Source: UBA3537 sp965658025 (GTDB lineage Bacteria > Bacteroidota > Bacteroidia > Flavobacteriales > Flavobacteriaceae). Taken from it: a stretch of DNA of 52,103 bases. A model generated the notes under the pieces. The model did no database searches. It saw nothing but the letters and a program-made list of their open reading frames with translations, and was not told the DNA's origin. The stretch lies in NCBI GenBank assembly GCA_965658025.1, contig CBFHQL010000010.1:1-52103 (forward strand). The letters run 5' to 3'. Positions 44,968 to 52,103 of the stretch are shown here, one piece after another. The first letter of the stretch is position 1. Every line of letters starts with the position of its first letter. The position numbers and the translations under genes were made by a program.

Positions 44968-45360
44968 TTAATTGGGTTTGACCGCCAAAATGACTTTGAA
45001 TTTATTACGATTAGCGATGTCCATCACTTGAACAACATTGTCTACAGGCACCGATTTTTCGGCACGCAAAACAATTGTTGGAGATTCTTCTTCTTGAAGT
45101 AAGTTGATGAGTTCTGATTCTAATTCAGGGGTATTGATTTGTTTTTGATCGATGTAATATGTCAAATCTTCTTTTATACTTACAGCAACAGATTTTTTAT
45201 TTTCGGTTTTTCCACTAGCTTTTGGCAATAAAATATCAATAGCATTGGTGGTCACCAAAGTTGATGCGAGCATAAAGAAAATCAGCAACAAAAAGACAAT
45301 ATCTGTCATGGAAGACATGTTGAATTCTGGTGTGACCTTATTTCTTCCGCGAATATTCAT
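44968..45360 (-). CDS. exbD: ExbD/TolR family transport protein
   Basis: 130 residues. Cytoplasmic N-terminus, one membrane helix with the conserved Asp in MSSMTDIVFLLLIFFMLAST, and a periplasmic domain with SVAVSIKEDLTYYIDQ. It forms the proton channel core with ExbB. The ATG at 45360 follows the exbB stop directly, and the stop is 1 base before the tonB ATG, so the three are translated together. Confidence 0.93.
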   Translation of the reverse strand: MNIRGRNKVTPEFNMSSMTDIVFLLLIFFMLASTLVTTNAIDILLPKASGKTENKKSVAVSIKEDLTYYIDQKQINTPELESELINLLQEEESPTIVLRAEKSVPVDNVVQVMDIANRNKFKVILAVKPN

Positions 45361-46056
45361 TTACAGCGCTGGTTCGTTTAGTAAATCTAAAAATTCGACA
45401 GAATTAGCTTCCATTTTGTATACGACTTTATTGGTACGGCTCACCAAGTGATTGAAGGCAATATAGGCCACAATACCCACAAGAAGTCCAGCAACGGTGG
45501 TTGTCATAGCCGTATAAAGTCCGTCGGCTAAAAGCTTAATGTCTATTTGCCCTCCAGAGTTGGCAATTTCAAAGATAGAAAGGATCATTCCAATGACTGT
45601 CCCCAAAAAACCAATCATAGGCGCAGCACCAGATATCGTTGCCAAAATGCTTACATTTTTTTCCAGCGTATAGACTTCTAGTTTTCCCGCATTTTCAATA
45701 GCTGAATTGATGTCTGCTAGGGGACGTCCGATGCGTGAAATTCCTTTTTGAATCAAACGAGAAACTGGTGAGTTTTCCTGTGCACATAAAAGCTTTGCGG
45801 CTTCAATTTTGCCACTGCTTACATGGTCTTTAATTTCATTCATAAAATTAGGATCGACTTTAGAGGCCGATTTGATGGTAAAAAGACGCTCAAAATAGAT
45901 GTAGAGTGCTATAAGCAAAAGCACAAAAAGCAATGCAATAATCAATTGTCCAGCCGTACCACCGCTTTTAATCAATTCAATTATCGATAATGTTTTTTCT
46001 ACTGATTCGGGTTCCGTGATTGGAATGGACTGTGTTTGAATTATACTCAAATTCAT
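45361..46056 (-). CDS. exbB: ExbB/TolQ/MotA family proton-channel protein
   Basis: 231 residues with three membrane helices: about 37-54 (LIIALLFVLLLIALYIYF), about 132-158 (ISGAAPMIGFLGTVIGMI) and about 180-205 (TAMTTTVAGLLVGIVAYI). The GAAPMIGFLGTV segment is the family signature. It partners ExbD and TonB downstream. It follows nhaD by 56 bases on the same strand, and I see no clear promoter in that gap. Confidence 0.93.
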   Translation of the reverse strand: MNLSIIQTQSIPITEPESVEKTLSIIELIKSGGTAGQLIIALLFVLLLIALYIYFERLFTIKSASKVDPNFMNEIKDHVSSGKIEAAKLLCAQENSPVSRLIQKGISRIGRPLADINSAIENAGKLEVYTLEKNVSILATISGAAPMIGFLGTVIGMILSIFEIANSGGQIDIKLLADGLYTAMTTTVAGLLVGIVAYIAFNHLVSRTNKVVYKMEANSVEFLDLLNEPAL

Positions 46057-46112
46057 AACTGTTTGTATGTTAATATATTAAGTTAAACGTCATCCATCAA
46101 GAAAACGTATAT

Positions 46113-47489
46113 CTAGAATAAAGTTCTTGTAAAGAAAAAGACCAATGCACCAGCAATAAATCCAGCAAAAGCGAGCCATGTGATTTTTTTCAAATACCAG
46201 AAAAAATTAATTTTTTCCATACCCATGGCCACCACACCTGCTGCAGACCCAATAATGAGCATACTACCACCAGTACCCGCAGAATAGGCGATAAAGTGCC
46301 ACAAAATATTGTCGGTGGGTTCAGAAAACATTCCGAGTGAAGCAGCGACTAAGGGGACATTATCAATGACTGCTGATCCAACCCCAAGAAGTAAAACTAC
46401 TAAATCAGAAACTTGAGTACCAGCGACTTCGGTACCAATATGTGGTGTAGCTTCTTTGAGCCATTCGGCAAAACCAAACAAAACTCCAAGAGATTCAAGG
46501 GCTGCTACGGCCATTAATATCCCCAAGAAAAATAAGATGCTCGGCAATTCTATTTTAGTTAATGAGTGGTGTACAGGACTGGTATGCCCTTCTTTGTCTA
46601 AAGCACCCAAACTAAATTTTGAAGAACTGTAAATTTCCGCAAAAATAGCCACTACGCCCAACGCAAACATCATTCCGACATAAGGCGGTAAATGCGTCAC
46701 CATTTTGAATATAGGAACAAAAATAATTGCTGCTAGACCTAGATAAAGCATGAGTCTGCTAAAACGACCTACGGGTTCCTCATGGCTATCATCAACTTCC
46801 AAACTGCCTTTGAAAACAGAGAGTCGTGAAGCCAAAAATGTTGGCACCAACATACACGCCAACGATGGTAAAAGCAAATACCCAAACAGATGTATTGTCG
46901 ATACTTTATCGGCAATCCAAAGCATCGTTGTGGTTACGTCACCAATGGGCGAAAAAGCACCACCGGCATTGGCCGCAATCACAATAAGCCCTGCAAACCA
47001 AAGGCGAATGTTTCGGTCTTTGACCAACTTCTGAAGCAAAGAAATCAACACAATGGTTGCGGTAAGGTTGTCAATAATTGCAGATAAAACAAAAGCAAGA
47101 ACACAAAAAATCCATAGCAATTGTGTTTTCTTTTTTGTTTTTATAAAGCTTTTAATCGTTGCAAAACCATTGAAATAGGCAATGATTTCGACAATGGTCA
47201 TCGCACCCAATAAAAAGACCAGAATTTCCGCAGTTTTACCCAAATGATGAAGCAAGGTTTCTTCGAGAAGATGCATTTTATCATCATGTGAAAGGATTTC
47301 AAAATTATCCAATAGGGCATGTTTTGCGGAATCAAACCACGTATTAAAATCGTCAATACCGAGTGAAATTAAAGCCCAACTGATGGCCATCATCACGAGT
47401 GCTGGAACAAGTTTATCAATTTTTAAGCTATGCTCTAGGGTGATAGCTAAATAACCAGCAATAAATACAAGAATGATGATGTTTTCCAT
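46113..47489 (-). CDS. nhaD: NhaD-type Na+/H+ antiporter
   Basis: 458 residues with about 11 to 13 hydrophobic segments. Seen: VFLLGAMTIVEIIAYFNGF, LSAIIDNLTATIVLISLLQ, the GLIVIAANAGGAFSPIGDVTT motif, and VGSAVIDNVPLVAASLGMF near the C-terminus. The paired DNLTATIV and IDNVPLVA motifs are typical of NhaD and the arsenite/citrate (IT) superfamily. It exports sodium using the proton gradient, as fits a marine organism. A -7 box (TATATTTG, minus, 47555-47548) lies upstream. Confidence 0.9.
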   Translation of the reverse strand: MENIIILVFIAGYLAITLEHSLKIDKLVPALVMMAISWALISLGIDDFNTWFDSAKHALLDNFEILSHDDKMHLLEETLLHHLGKTAEILVFLLGAMTIVEIIAYFNGFATIKSFIKTKKKTQLLWIFCVLAFVLSAIIDNLTATIVLISLLQKLVKDRNIRLWFAGLIVIAANAGGAFSPIGDVTTTMLWIADKVSTIHLFGYLLLPSLACMLVPTFLASRLSVFKGSLEVDDSHEEPVGRFSRLMLYLGLAAIIFVPIFKMVTHLPPYVGMMFALGVVAIFAEIYSSSKFSLGALDKEGHTSPVHHSLTKIELPSILFFLGILMAVAALESLGVLFGFAEWLKEATPHIGTEVAGTQVSDLVVLLLGVGSAVIDNVPLVAASLGMFSEPTDNILWHFIAYSAGTGGSMLIIGSAAGVVAMGMEKINFFWYLKKITWLAFAGFIAGALVFFFTRTLF

Positions 47490-47547
47490 AGAATTAAATT
47501 AGAGAAATATCTTAACTAAATTAAAGTGGTTTTTTTGTTGATGCTCA

Positions 47548-47555
47548 CAAATATA
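47548..47555 (-). promoter_or_regulatory. Promoter -7 box for nhaD
   Basis: The minus strand reads TATATTTG (47555-47548), exact consensus, giving a leader of about 53 bases. There is no TTG at the right distance; the region just upstream is the end of anmK. Confidence 0.5.
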
Positions 47556-47573
47556 ATAAAACATTTTAGGCAT

Positions 47574-48647
47574 TTAAACGATAGACGGAAAATAAATTTT
47601 ACCACTGCTGTGGTCTTGCTCTGCTCCTGTTACACTCTGCAAACAATTCACCTCATTACGCAATTTTAAAACGCCGAGAAATGCAAAAATTAAGGCCTCT
47701 TTAAAATGAATCAAATCAGAGTCAGCATTCTTTATTTCAGACCCCAAAAGCTCTTCAATACGCATCATCAAAAAAGTGTTGAGTGCACCACCACCAGTGA
47801 AAAGTCCATAACTCAAATTGTTATGATACAGGACATCAACAATTTGTATAGCTGTATGTTCCACAAGGGTTCTTAGTACTGAATTGGTGTCTAAATCAAA
47901 AGACGCTATGAGGGGAAAGATTGTATTTTGTACCCACTCCAAGCCAAGAGATTTTGGTGGTCGCCTCTGGTAAAAATCAAGTGTGTTGAGTGCTTCCAAA
48001 AGCGGCAAATGCAAAGTTCCCTTTTTGGCCAATGCGCCTCCTTTATCAAAGGGTAAACCCAGTGTTTGTACATAATGATTTAAAGTAATATTGGCAGGGC
48101 AAACATCAAAAGCCAAACGTTGATTGTTGTGCTGAAAAGAGATATTGGCAAAGCCACCCAAATTTAAACAAAAGTCGTATTGCGCAAACAAAAGCGCATC
48201 ACCAATGGGGACCAATGGGGCACCCTGCCCACCCATAGCCACATCTTGCACGCGAAAATCGCAAACCACTGTTTGTTGAAGCTGTTGAGTCAATTCAGGT
48301 AAATTACCTATTTGCAAGGTTATCCCTTTTTCAGGTTGATGAAAAACCGTATGCCCATGACTACTCACGGCATCTAAATTTGAAATCTGATGCTTTTGAA
48401 TAAAGGCATTGATACGACTGCCCAAATAATGTGTATATTCGCTATTGAGATGATTCAATTGATTTGGGCTGAGGGTTATTGCAGATTTTAATTTGGCATA
48501 CATTTCGGGAGAATAAGCTACCGTTTCTGCGGCCAAAATTTTAAATTCCCAATGCGCTTTTTTAGTAAACCTTACCCAACAAAAATCGATCCCATCCAAA
48601 GAAGTTCCGGACATTACACCAACAATATTATATGTGTTTTTTATCAT
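47574..48647 (-). CDS. anmK: Anhydro-N-acetylmuramic acid kinase
   Basis: 357 residues. It phosphorylates and opens 1,6-anhydro-MurNAc during cell-wall recycling. Seen: the N-terminal ATP-binding GVMSGTSLDGIDF, VSSHGHTVFHQPEKGITLQIGN, VCDFRVQDVAMGGQGAPLVPIGD (with the catalytic Asp), LNLGGFANISF and FTGGGALNTFLM. MurF in this window acts on the same wall-precursor pool. The gene is divergent from the acyl-CoA dehydrogenase gene. Confidence 0.95.
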   Translation of the reverse strand: MIKNTYNIVGVMSGTSLDGIDFCWVRFTKKAHWEFKILAAETVAYSPEMYAKLKSAITLSPNQLNHLNSEYTHYLGSRINAFIQKHQISNLDAVSSHGHTVFHQPEKGITLQIGNLPELTQQLQQTVVCDFRVQDVAMGGQGAPLVPIGDALLFAQYDFCLNLGGFANISFQHNNQRLAFDVCPANITLNHYVQTLGLPFDKGGALAKKGTLHLPLLEALNTLDFYQRRPPKSLGLEWVQNTIFPLIASFDLDTNSVLRTLVEHTAIQIVDVLYHNNLSYGLFTGGGALNTFLMMRIEELLGSEIKNADSDLIHFKEALIFAFLGVLKLRNEVNCLQSVTGAEQDHSSGKIYFPSIV

Positions 48648-48670
48648 ATTATTAAAAAAAAGGTTTCCTA

Positions 48671-48701
48671 TTGAGAATATTCTAATAATAAACTATATTT
48701 G
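48671..48701 (+). promoter_or_regulatory. Promoter of the acyl-CoA dehydrogenase gene
   Basis: TTG (48671-48673), 20-base spacer, TATATTTG (48694-48701): full consensus, leader about 32 bases. Confidence 0.72.
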
Positions 48702-48737
48702 TAGGACATATTTACGAATAATTTAATTTTTAATTGA

Positions 48738-49880
48738 ATGCATTTTAAGCTTTCCGAAGAACAAATCATGGTGCGCGATGCAGCACGCGAATTTGCCCAA
48801 ACCGAACTCCTCTCTGGCGTTATTGAACGTGACGAGTTGCAACAATTTCCAGACAATTTAGTGAAAAAAATGGGAGCATTGGGGTTTATGGGCATCATGG
48901 TAAGTCCAGAATATGGCGGTAGTGGTATGGACACCATTTCCTATGTCCTCATTATGGAGGAACTATCCAAAATTGATGCATCGGCAAGTGTGATGGTTTC
49001 AGTCAATAATTCTCTTGTTTGCTATGGTATAGAGGCCTACGGCACCCAAGAGCAAAAAGAAAAATACTTGCCCAAATTGGCTACAGGTGAATGGATTGGT
49101 GCATTTTGTTTAAGTGAACCTGAAGCGGGTAGCGATGCGACTTCGCAAAGCACCACCGCCATTGACAAAGGGGATCACTATTTGCTAAACGGCACCAAAA
49201 ACTGGATTACCAACGGAGGACGAGCACAAGTGTATTTGGTGATTGCGCAAACAGACCGCACCAAAGGCCATAAAGGGATTAATGCATTTATTGTAGAACG
49301 CGACACCCCCGGATTTGAAATTGGCCCAAAAGAAAATAAACTTGGTATTCGCGGAAGTGACACCCATACACTGCAATTTAATGATGTCAAAATTCCAAAA
49401 GAAAACCGTATTGGTGCGGATGGATTTGGGTTCAAATTTGCGATGAAAACATTATCCGGAGGACGTATAGGTATTGCTGCTCAAGCACTCGGTATAGCCG
49501 CTGGCGCCTATGAATTGTCTTTAAAATATTCTAAAGAACGAAAAGCATTTGGCACAGAAATCAGCAACCATCAAGCTATTGCCTTTAAATTGGCCGAAAT
49601 GGCCACCGACATTGAAGCTGCACGGCTTTTAGTCTACAAATCGGCATTGGACAAAGACCAAGGCAATAATTACGACACTTCTAGTGCTATGGCAAAATTG
49701 TACGCCTCCAAAGTAGCCATGCAACATACGGTTGAGGCCGTTCAAATTCATGGTGGAAATGGTTTTGTAAAAGATTATCATGTAGAACGTTTGATGCGCG
49801 ATGCCAAAATCACACAAATTTATGAAGGGACTTCTGAAATTCAGAAAATTGTAATTTCTAGAGCCGTTCTAAAAGACTAA
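48738..49880 (+). CDS. Acyl-CoA dehydrogenase (short-chain type)
   Basis: 380 residues, a normal length. FAD-dependent first step of acyl-CoA beta-oxidation. The family order is visible: FAREFAQTELL, EYGGSGMDTISYVLIMEEL, the signature GAFCLSEPEAGSDATSQSTT, KNWITNGGRA, the C-terminal segment VEAVQIHGGNGFVKDYHVER, and QIYEGTSEIQKIVISR, in which the Glu after YEGTS- is positioned like the catalytic base in short-chain acyl-CoA dehydrogenases. The substrate is not certain; butyryl-CoA is the likely class. Own promoter; stands alone. Confidence 0.93.
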   Translation: MHFKLSEEQIMVRDAAREFAQTELLSGVIERDELQQFPDNLVKKMGALGFMGIMVSPEYGGSGMDTISYVLIMEELSKIDASASVMVSVNNSLVCYGIEAYGTQEQKEKYLPKLATGEWIGAFCLSEPEAGSDATSQSTTAIDKGDHYLLNGTKNWITNGGRAQVYLVIAQTDRTKGHKGINAFIVERDTPGFEIGPKENKLGIRGSDTHTLQFNDVKIPKENRIGADGFGFKFAMKTLSGGRIGIAAQALGIAAGAYELSLKYSKERKAFGTEISNHQAIAFKLAEMATDIEAARLLVYKSALDKDQGNNYDTSSAMAKLYASKVAMQHTVEAVQIHGGNGFVKDYHVERLMRDAKITQIYEGTSEIQKIVISRAVLKD

Positions 49881-49899
49881 TTCGTCCAAAAAATTTAAC

Positions 49900-49907
49900 T
49901 TAATTTT
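49900..49907 (+). promoter_or_regulatory. Promoter -7 box of the glycosyltransferase gene, short leader
   Basis: TAATTTTG, exact TAnnTTTG, 10 bases before the ATG at 49918, predicting a leader of about 6 bases. No TTG at the right distance. Confidence 0.45.
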
Positions 49908-49917
49908 GTGCGCATAA

Positions 49918-50721
49918 ATGATTACTTCAATGCGTACATGGTCTTCAGATTTTGGTCTACTTTCACTGGTAATTCCTTTGTATAATGAAGCACAAAATGT
50001 GCCCCCACTTGTGGCGGCTATAGACCATGCACTAAATGGATTCGATTACGAACTTATTTTGGTCGATGATGGTTCAACTGATGATACTTACAAAGAACTA
50101 CACCAATTACCCCACCCCAATTGTATTCTAATTCAACTCGATAGAAACTATGGGCAAAGTGTGGCGTTGGCCGCTGGGATAGACCATGCACAAGGCGAGT
50201 ACATCATCACTTTGGATGGTGATTTGCAAAACGATCCCAACGATATTCCCATGATGCTACAAAAAGCCAAAAATGAACAGTGGGACGTTGTGGCTGGAAT
50301 TCGTACCCATAGAAAAGACCCCATACTAAAAATTATGCCATCTAAAATTGCAAACTTTATTATCCGAAAAAGCACAAAGCTAGACGTAAAAGATCTTGGT
50401 TGTGCTCTAAAAGTCTTTACTAAAACTACGGCCAAAAACTTGAAGTTATATGGCGGTATGCACCGCTTTATTCTACTCTTAGCACACCTCAATGGCGCTC
50501 GTATCACGCAAGTGGAAGTACACCATAACGCCAGAACATTGGGGGTTTCTAAATATGGTCTAGGGCGTACGTTTAGGGTGATAAAAGATTTGATGGTGCT
50601 ATTGACTCTACAAAAATCCAAAGAGAAATCCCTATCCATTTTTGGACGATGGGTTTTGCGAAATTATAATACCGCACCGCTTAAAACGCGCTATAGAATA
50701 AAGAACAGCACGAATAAATAA
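49918..50721 (+). CDS. Family 2 glycosyltransferase (DPM1/GtrB-like), without membrane tail
   Basis: 267 residues. The GT2 motifs are complete: LSLVIPLYNEAQNVPPL, LILVDDGSTDDT, GQSVALAAGIDHAQGEYI, the DxD-type TLDGDLQNDPNDIP and DLGCALKVFTK. These match polyprenyl-phosphate sugar transferases. GtrB-type members usually carry two C-terminal membrane helices; this one stops after the catalytic domain with a basic tail, like DPM1. The sugar and the acceptor lipid are not determined. Start uncertain between ATG 49918 and ATG 49930. Confidence 0.88.
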   Translation: MITSMRTWSSDFGLLSLVIPLYNEAQNVPPLVAAIDHALNGFDYELILVDDGSTDDTYKELHQLPHPNCILIQLDRNYGQSVALAAGIDHAQGEYIITLDGDLQNDPNDIPMMLQKAKNEQWDVVAGIRTHRKDPILKIMPSKIANFIIRKSTKLDVKDLGCALKVFTKTTAKNLKLYGGMHRFILLLAHLNGARITQVEVHHNARTLGVSKYGLGRTFRVIKDLMVLLTLQKSKEKSLSIFGRWVLRNYNTAPLKTRYRIKNSTNK

Positions 50722-50776
50722 ATTTGATGAATACACTCTTCTTATATCCTGTTGATATTCAATAAAGTAACTAAAT

Positions 50777-50806
50777 TTGAACACAATGCAATTTTTTGTA
50801 CCTTTA
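50777..50806 (+). promoter_or_regulatory. Promoter of the CBS-domain gene
   Basis: TTG (50777-50779), 19-base spacer, TACCTTTA (50799-50806). The predicted start near 50811 leaves an untranslated leader of about 110 bases, long by the standards of this window. Confidence 0.6.
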
Positions 50807-50824
50807 TGAGATACGAATTTTTAG

Positions 50825-50891
50825 ACCCCAAATCTAAAATCTTTAGACCACGACGCCTACGTTTTTTTCTTGATTTTTTTGGGGTTAGATT
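50825..50891 (+). promoter_or_regulatory. Inverted repeats in the leader of the CBS gene
   Basis: ACCCCAAA (50825-50832) is complementary to TTTGGGGT (50878-50885), and the adjacent AATCTAA (50831-50837) is complementary to TTAGATT (50885-50891). The two pairings overlap and could be alternatives. It does not match any riboswitch class I know. Confidence 0.35.
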
Positions 50892-50920
50892 CATTAATTA
50901 CAACAATAAAACCAAACATC

Positions 50921-51343
50921 ATGAAAAAACGCGAATCTGTTCAACACATTATGGCTACAGAGCCCATTGTTTTACACCTAAACGATGGCTTAAGTAAAGC
51001 CGAACAACTTTTTAAAACCCACCGTGTCCGCCACCTTCCTGTGGTTTCAGGGGAGAAAATAGTGGGCATTTTGAGCGTTACCGATTTGGCCCGCATCAGT
51101 TTTGTGGACAGTTATGACCCCAAAAATTTTACGGTAGACACTTCGGTGTATTCTTTGTTTACCCTAGAGCAAATTATGGTGCGTAACCCTACGTGTATCC
51201 CTATTTCAGCCACGATTAAAGAGGTGGCCAACATTTTTTTACATGCCGAATTTCATGCTCTTCCCGTTGTGGATAAAAAAGATAGAATTTTGGGAATTGT
51301 GACCACCACCGATTTAATCAAGTATTTATTAGCGCAATATTAG
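50921..51343 (+). CDS. CBS-domain pair protein
   Basis: 140 residues from the ATG at 50921. A TTG at 50870 would add 17 residues but lies in the structured leader. The protein is two CBS domains: repeat 1 has VQHIMATEPIVLHLNDGLSK and HLPVVSGEKIVGILSVTDLA; repeat 2 has LEQIMVRNPTCIPI and ALPVVDKKDRILGIVTTTDL. Such pairs bind adenosyl nucleotides and regulate other proteins or act alone; the ligand is unknown. No enzymatic domain is attached. It is the last sizeable gene before the rRNA operon. Confidence 0.9.
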   Translation: MKKRESVQHIMATEPIVLHLNDGLSKAEQLFKTHRVRHLPVVSGEKIVGILSVTDLARISFVDSYDPKNFTVDTSVYSLFTLEQIMVRNPTCIPISATIKEVANIFLHAEFHALPVVDKKDRILGIVTTTDLIKYLLAQY

Positions 51344-51406
51344 CGTACCCCGCTAGTGCGCGCATCATGCTCGTGCTAGAAAGAACTAAACAAAACTCAA
51401 TGTACT

Positions 51407-51484
51407 ATGATGTCTATATTTGAAATTATTTTTTGGGGATTTGTAGTGGTCTATATTCTTTACAAAACCTTTATAGACTACTAA
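51407..51484 (+). CDS. Possible 25-residue membrane microprotein
   Basis: Frame ATG ATG to TAA encoding a 25-residue peptide with a hydrophobic core (IIFWGFVVVYILY) flanked by Glu, Lys and Asp. The composition is that of a single-pass small membrane protein. It has no neighbour that points to a function, no clear promoter match, and could be chance in AT-rich DNA. Confidence 0.3.
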   Translation: MMSIFEIIFWGFVVVYILYKTFIDY

Positions 51485-51570
51485 TGTTTTTTAACTCCCC
51501 CCACTAGCACCAGCCACTTACTCATGCTTTAAAATAACATACTGTATATCAACGTATTACAAGCTTTTCA

Positions 51571-51585
51571 GTGGAAAATTTCCAC
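51571..51585. promoter_or_regulatory. Perfect 15-base palindrome near the rRNA operon terminator
   Basis: GTGGAAA-A-TTTCCAC lies 20 bases beyond the terminator. It is probably an operator or chance; no T run follows. The gap 51485-51597 holds no gene I can support. Confidence 0.3.
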
Positions 51586-51597
51586 CGCAAAAAAATC

Positions 51598-51630
51598 CAT
51601 AAAAAAACCCTCACAGTATTGTGAGGGTTT
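51598..51630 (-). terminator. Terminator of the rRNA operon
   Basis: AAACCCTCACA (51605-51615) and TGTGAGGGTTT (51620-51630) form a perfect 11-base stem with a 4-base loop. The minus strand continues into seven T just after 5S rRNA. Confidence 0.9.
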
Positions 51631-51637
51631 AATTAAA

Positions 51638-51746
51638 AAAGGCGGTGACCTACTCTTCCACAAGTGTAGTACCATCGGCGCTAATGGGCTTAACTGCTCT
51701 GTTCGGGATGGTAAGAGGTGAGCCCCATTGCAATAACCACCTTAAA
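51638..51746 (-). rRNA. rrf: 5S rRNA
   Basis: On the minus strand: AAGGTGG near the 5' end pairs with CCGCCTT at the 3' end, with the conserved internal segments CCATCCCGAACAGAG and GCGCCGATGGTACT. Ends are estimated to within a few bases. Transcribed from right to left after 23S. Confidence 0.93.
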
Positions 51747-51764
51747 TGGTTGCTGTAAGTTTAA

Positions 51765-51890
51765 GCTCTAGGCTCTAGGCTTTAGGCTCTAGACTTTAGG
51801 CTCTAGACTTTAGGCTCTAGGCTTTAGGCTTAAAGCTTACAGCTTAGTGCTTATAGCTTACAGCTTTCAGCTTTCAGCTTCTAACTTACA
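51765..51890. repeat. Eighteen 7-base units in the 23S-5S spacer
   Basis: Eighteen consecutive units with an exact 7-base period, pattern RCTYNNN (GCTCTAG, GCTTTAG, ACTTTAG on the left; GCTTACA, GCTTATA, GCTTTCA on the right). Positions 2 and 3 (CT) are invariant in all 18. The array is framed by GCTGTAAGTT (51752-51761) and its exact complement AACTTACAGC (51883-51892). A 5-base hairpin GCAGC-ATT-GCTGC follows at 51893-51905. It lies wholly within the spacer of the precursor rRNA. Confidence 0.9.
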
Positions 51891-51969
51891 GCGCAGCATT
51901 GCTGCTAATATTATAACATATTGAAAAAATATACATGAGTTGTGTACTTCATTAAAAAAAACAGCCGTA

Positions 51970-52103
51970 CAATAAGCCTATGGATGATTAGTACTACTCG
52001 GCTATGACATTACTGCCTTTACACCTGTAGCCTATCAACGTGGTCATCTCCCACGATCCTTTAAAGAAATCTCATCTTGTGGTAGGTTTCGCGCTTATAT
52101 GCT
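51970..52103 (-). rRNA. rrl: 23S rRNA, 3' end (partial)
   Basis: The minus strand reads AGGATCGTGGGAGATGACCA, then TTGATAGGCTACAGGTGTAA and GTAGTACTAATCATCCATAG, the characteristic 3' terminal region of bacterial 23S rRNA. The rest lies beyond the right edge. The 3' end is placed near AGGCTTAT and is approximate. Confidence 0.93.

Noticed and set aside
50805..50997. A 63-residue frame (MRYEFLDPKSKIF...) overlapping the leader and start of the CBS gene
   Set aside because: Its ATG falls on the last base of the -7 box, upstream of the predicted transcript start, and its second half is the out-of-frame shadow of the CBS gene.
51752..51892. The 7-base array as a CRISPR or a normal microsatellite
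   Set aside because: There are no spacers between units and units are only 7 bases, so it is not CRISPR. The units vary while keeping register and are framed by inverted ends, unlike a simple slippage tract.

Overview
This window is chromosomal DNA from a member of the Bacteroidota, almost certainly family Flavobacteriaceae. The evidence is the gliding-motility lipoprotein GldJ beside the type IX secretion genes porU and porV, a fused SecDF, split pyruvate dehydrogenase genes (E1alpha next to E2, no E1beta), an AT-rich base composition, Bacteroidetes-type promoters (TTG, about 19-20 bases, then TAnnTTTG) and no obvious Shine-Dalgarno sequences. I cannot name the genus. Most of the window is ordinary housekeeping DNA; I see no prophage, insertion sequence, CRISPR array or recognisable defence island.

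Layout. 1-4348 (minus): the first 1449 codons of a giant secreted M43-type zinc metalloprotease whose repeat-rich C-terminal part runs off the left edge, preceded by a small secreted protein gene. 5059-8370 (plus): folE, cysS, yidD, lgt. 8437-17551 (minus): secDF, mdh, an outer-membrane-like protein, gyrB, asnB; then queE. 18435-22520 (plus): HerA-like ATPase, lipoprotein, alpha/beta hydrolase, pseudouridine synthase, VOC protein. 22530-26323 (minus): folD, ffh, a short-chain dehydrogenase, a YwaF-like membrane protein. 26419: tRNA-Val(GAC). 26543-31245 (minus): barrel protein, lipoprotein, murF, gldJ. 31465-40198 (plus): porU, porV, cdd, pdhA, pdhC, a small membrane protein. 40215-42718: SnoaL-like lipoprotein (minus) and a large lipoprotein (plus). 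42769-48647 (minus): tRNA-Val(TAC), folC, tonB, exbD, exbB, nhaD, anmK. 48738-51343 (plus): acyl-CoA dehydrogenase, glycosyltransferase, CBS protein. 51598-52103 (minus): terminator, 5S rRNA, spacer and the 3' end of 23S rRNA of an rRNA operon that enters from the right.

How it fits together. SecDF, Ffh and Lgt serve inner-membrane export and lipoprotein maturation; PorU, PorV and GldJ belong to the type IX route that probably exports the giant protease at the left edge; ExbB/ExbD/TonB energise the outer membrane. FolE, FolD and FolC are three folate-related enzymes, and FolE also supplies the queuosine pathway used by QueE. MurF and AnmK act in wall synthesis and recycling.

The most notable non-coding structures are an 18-unit array with an exact 7-base period in the 23S-5S spacer, bounded by a perfect 10-base inverted repeat; a pair of TGAAA/TTTCA palindromes 33 bases apart upstream of asnB; several genes whose promoter -7 box lies so close to the ATG that the mRNA should be leaderless; and an 840-base near-identical higher-order repeat in the protease gene. 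No intergenic gap exceeds 300 bases.
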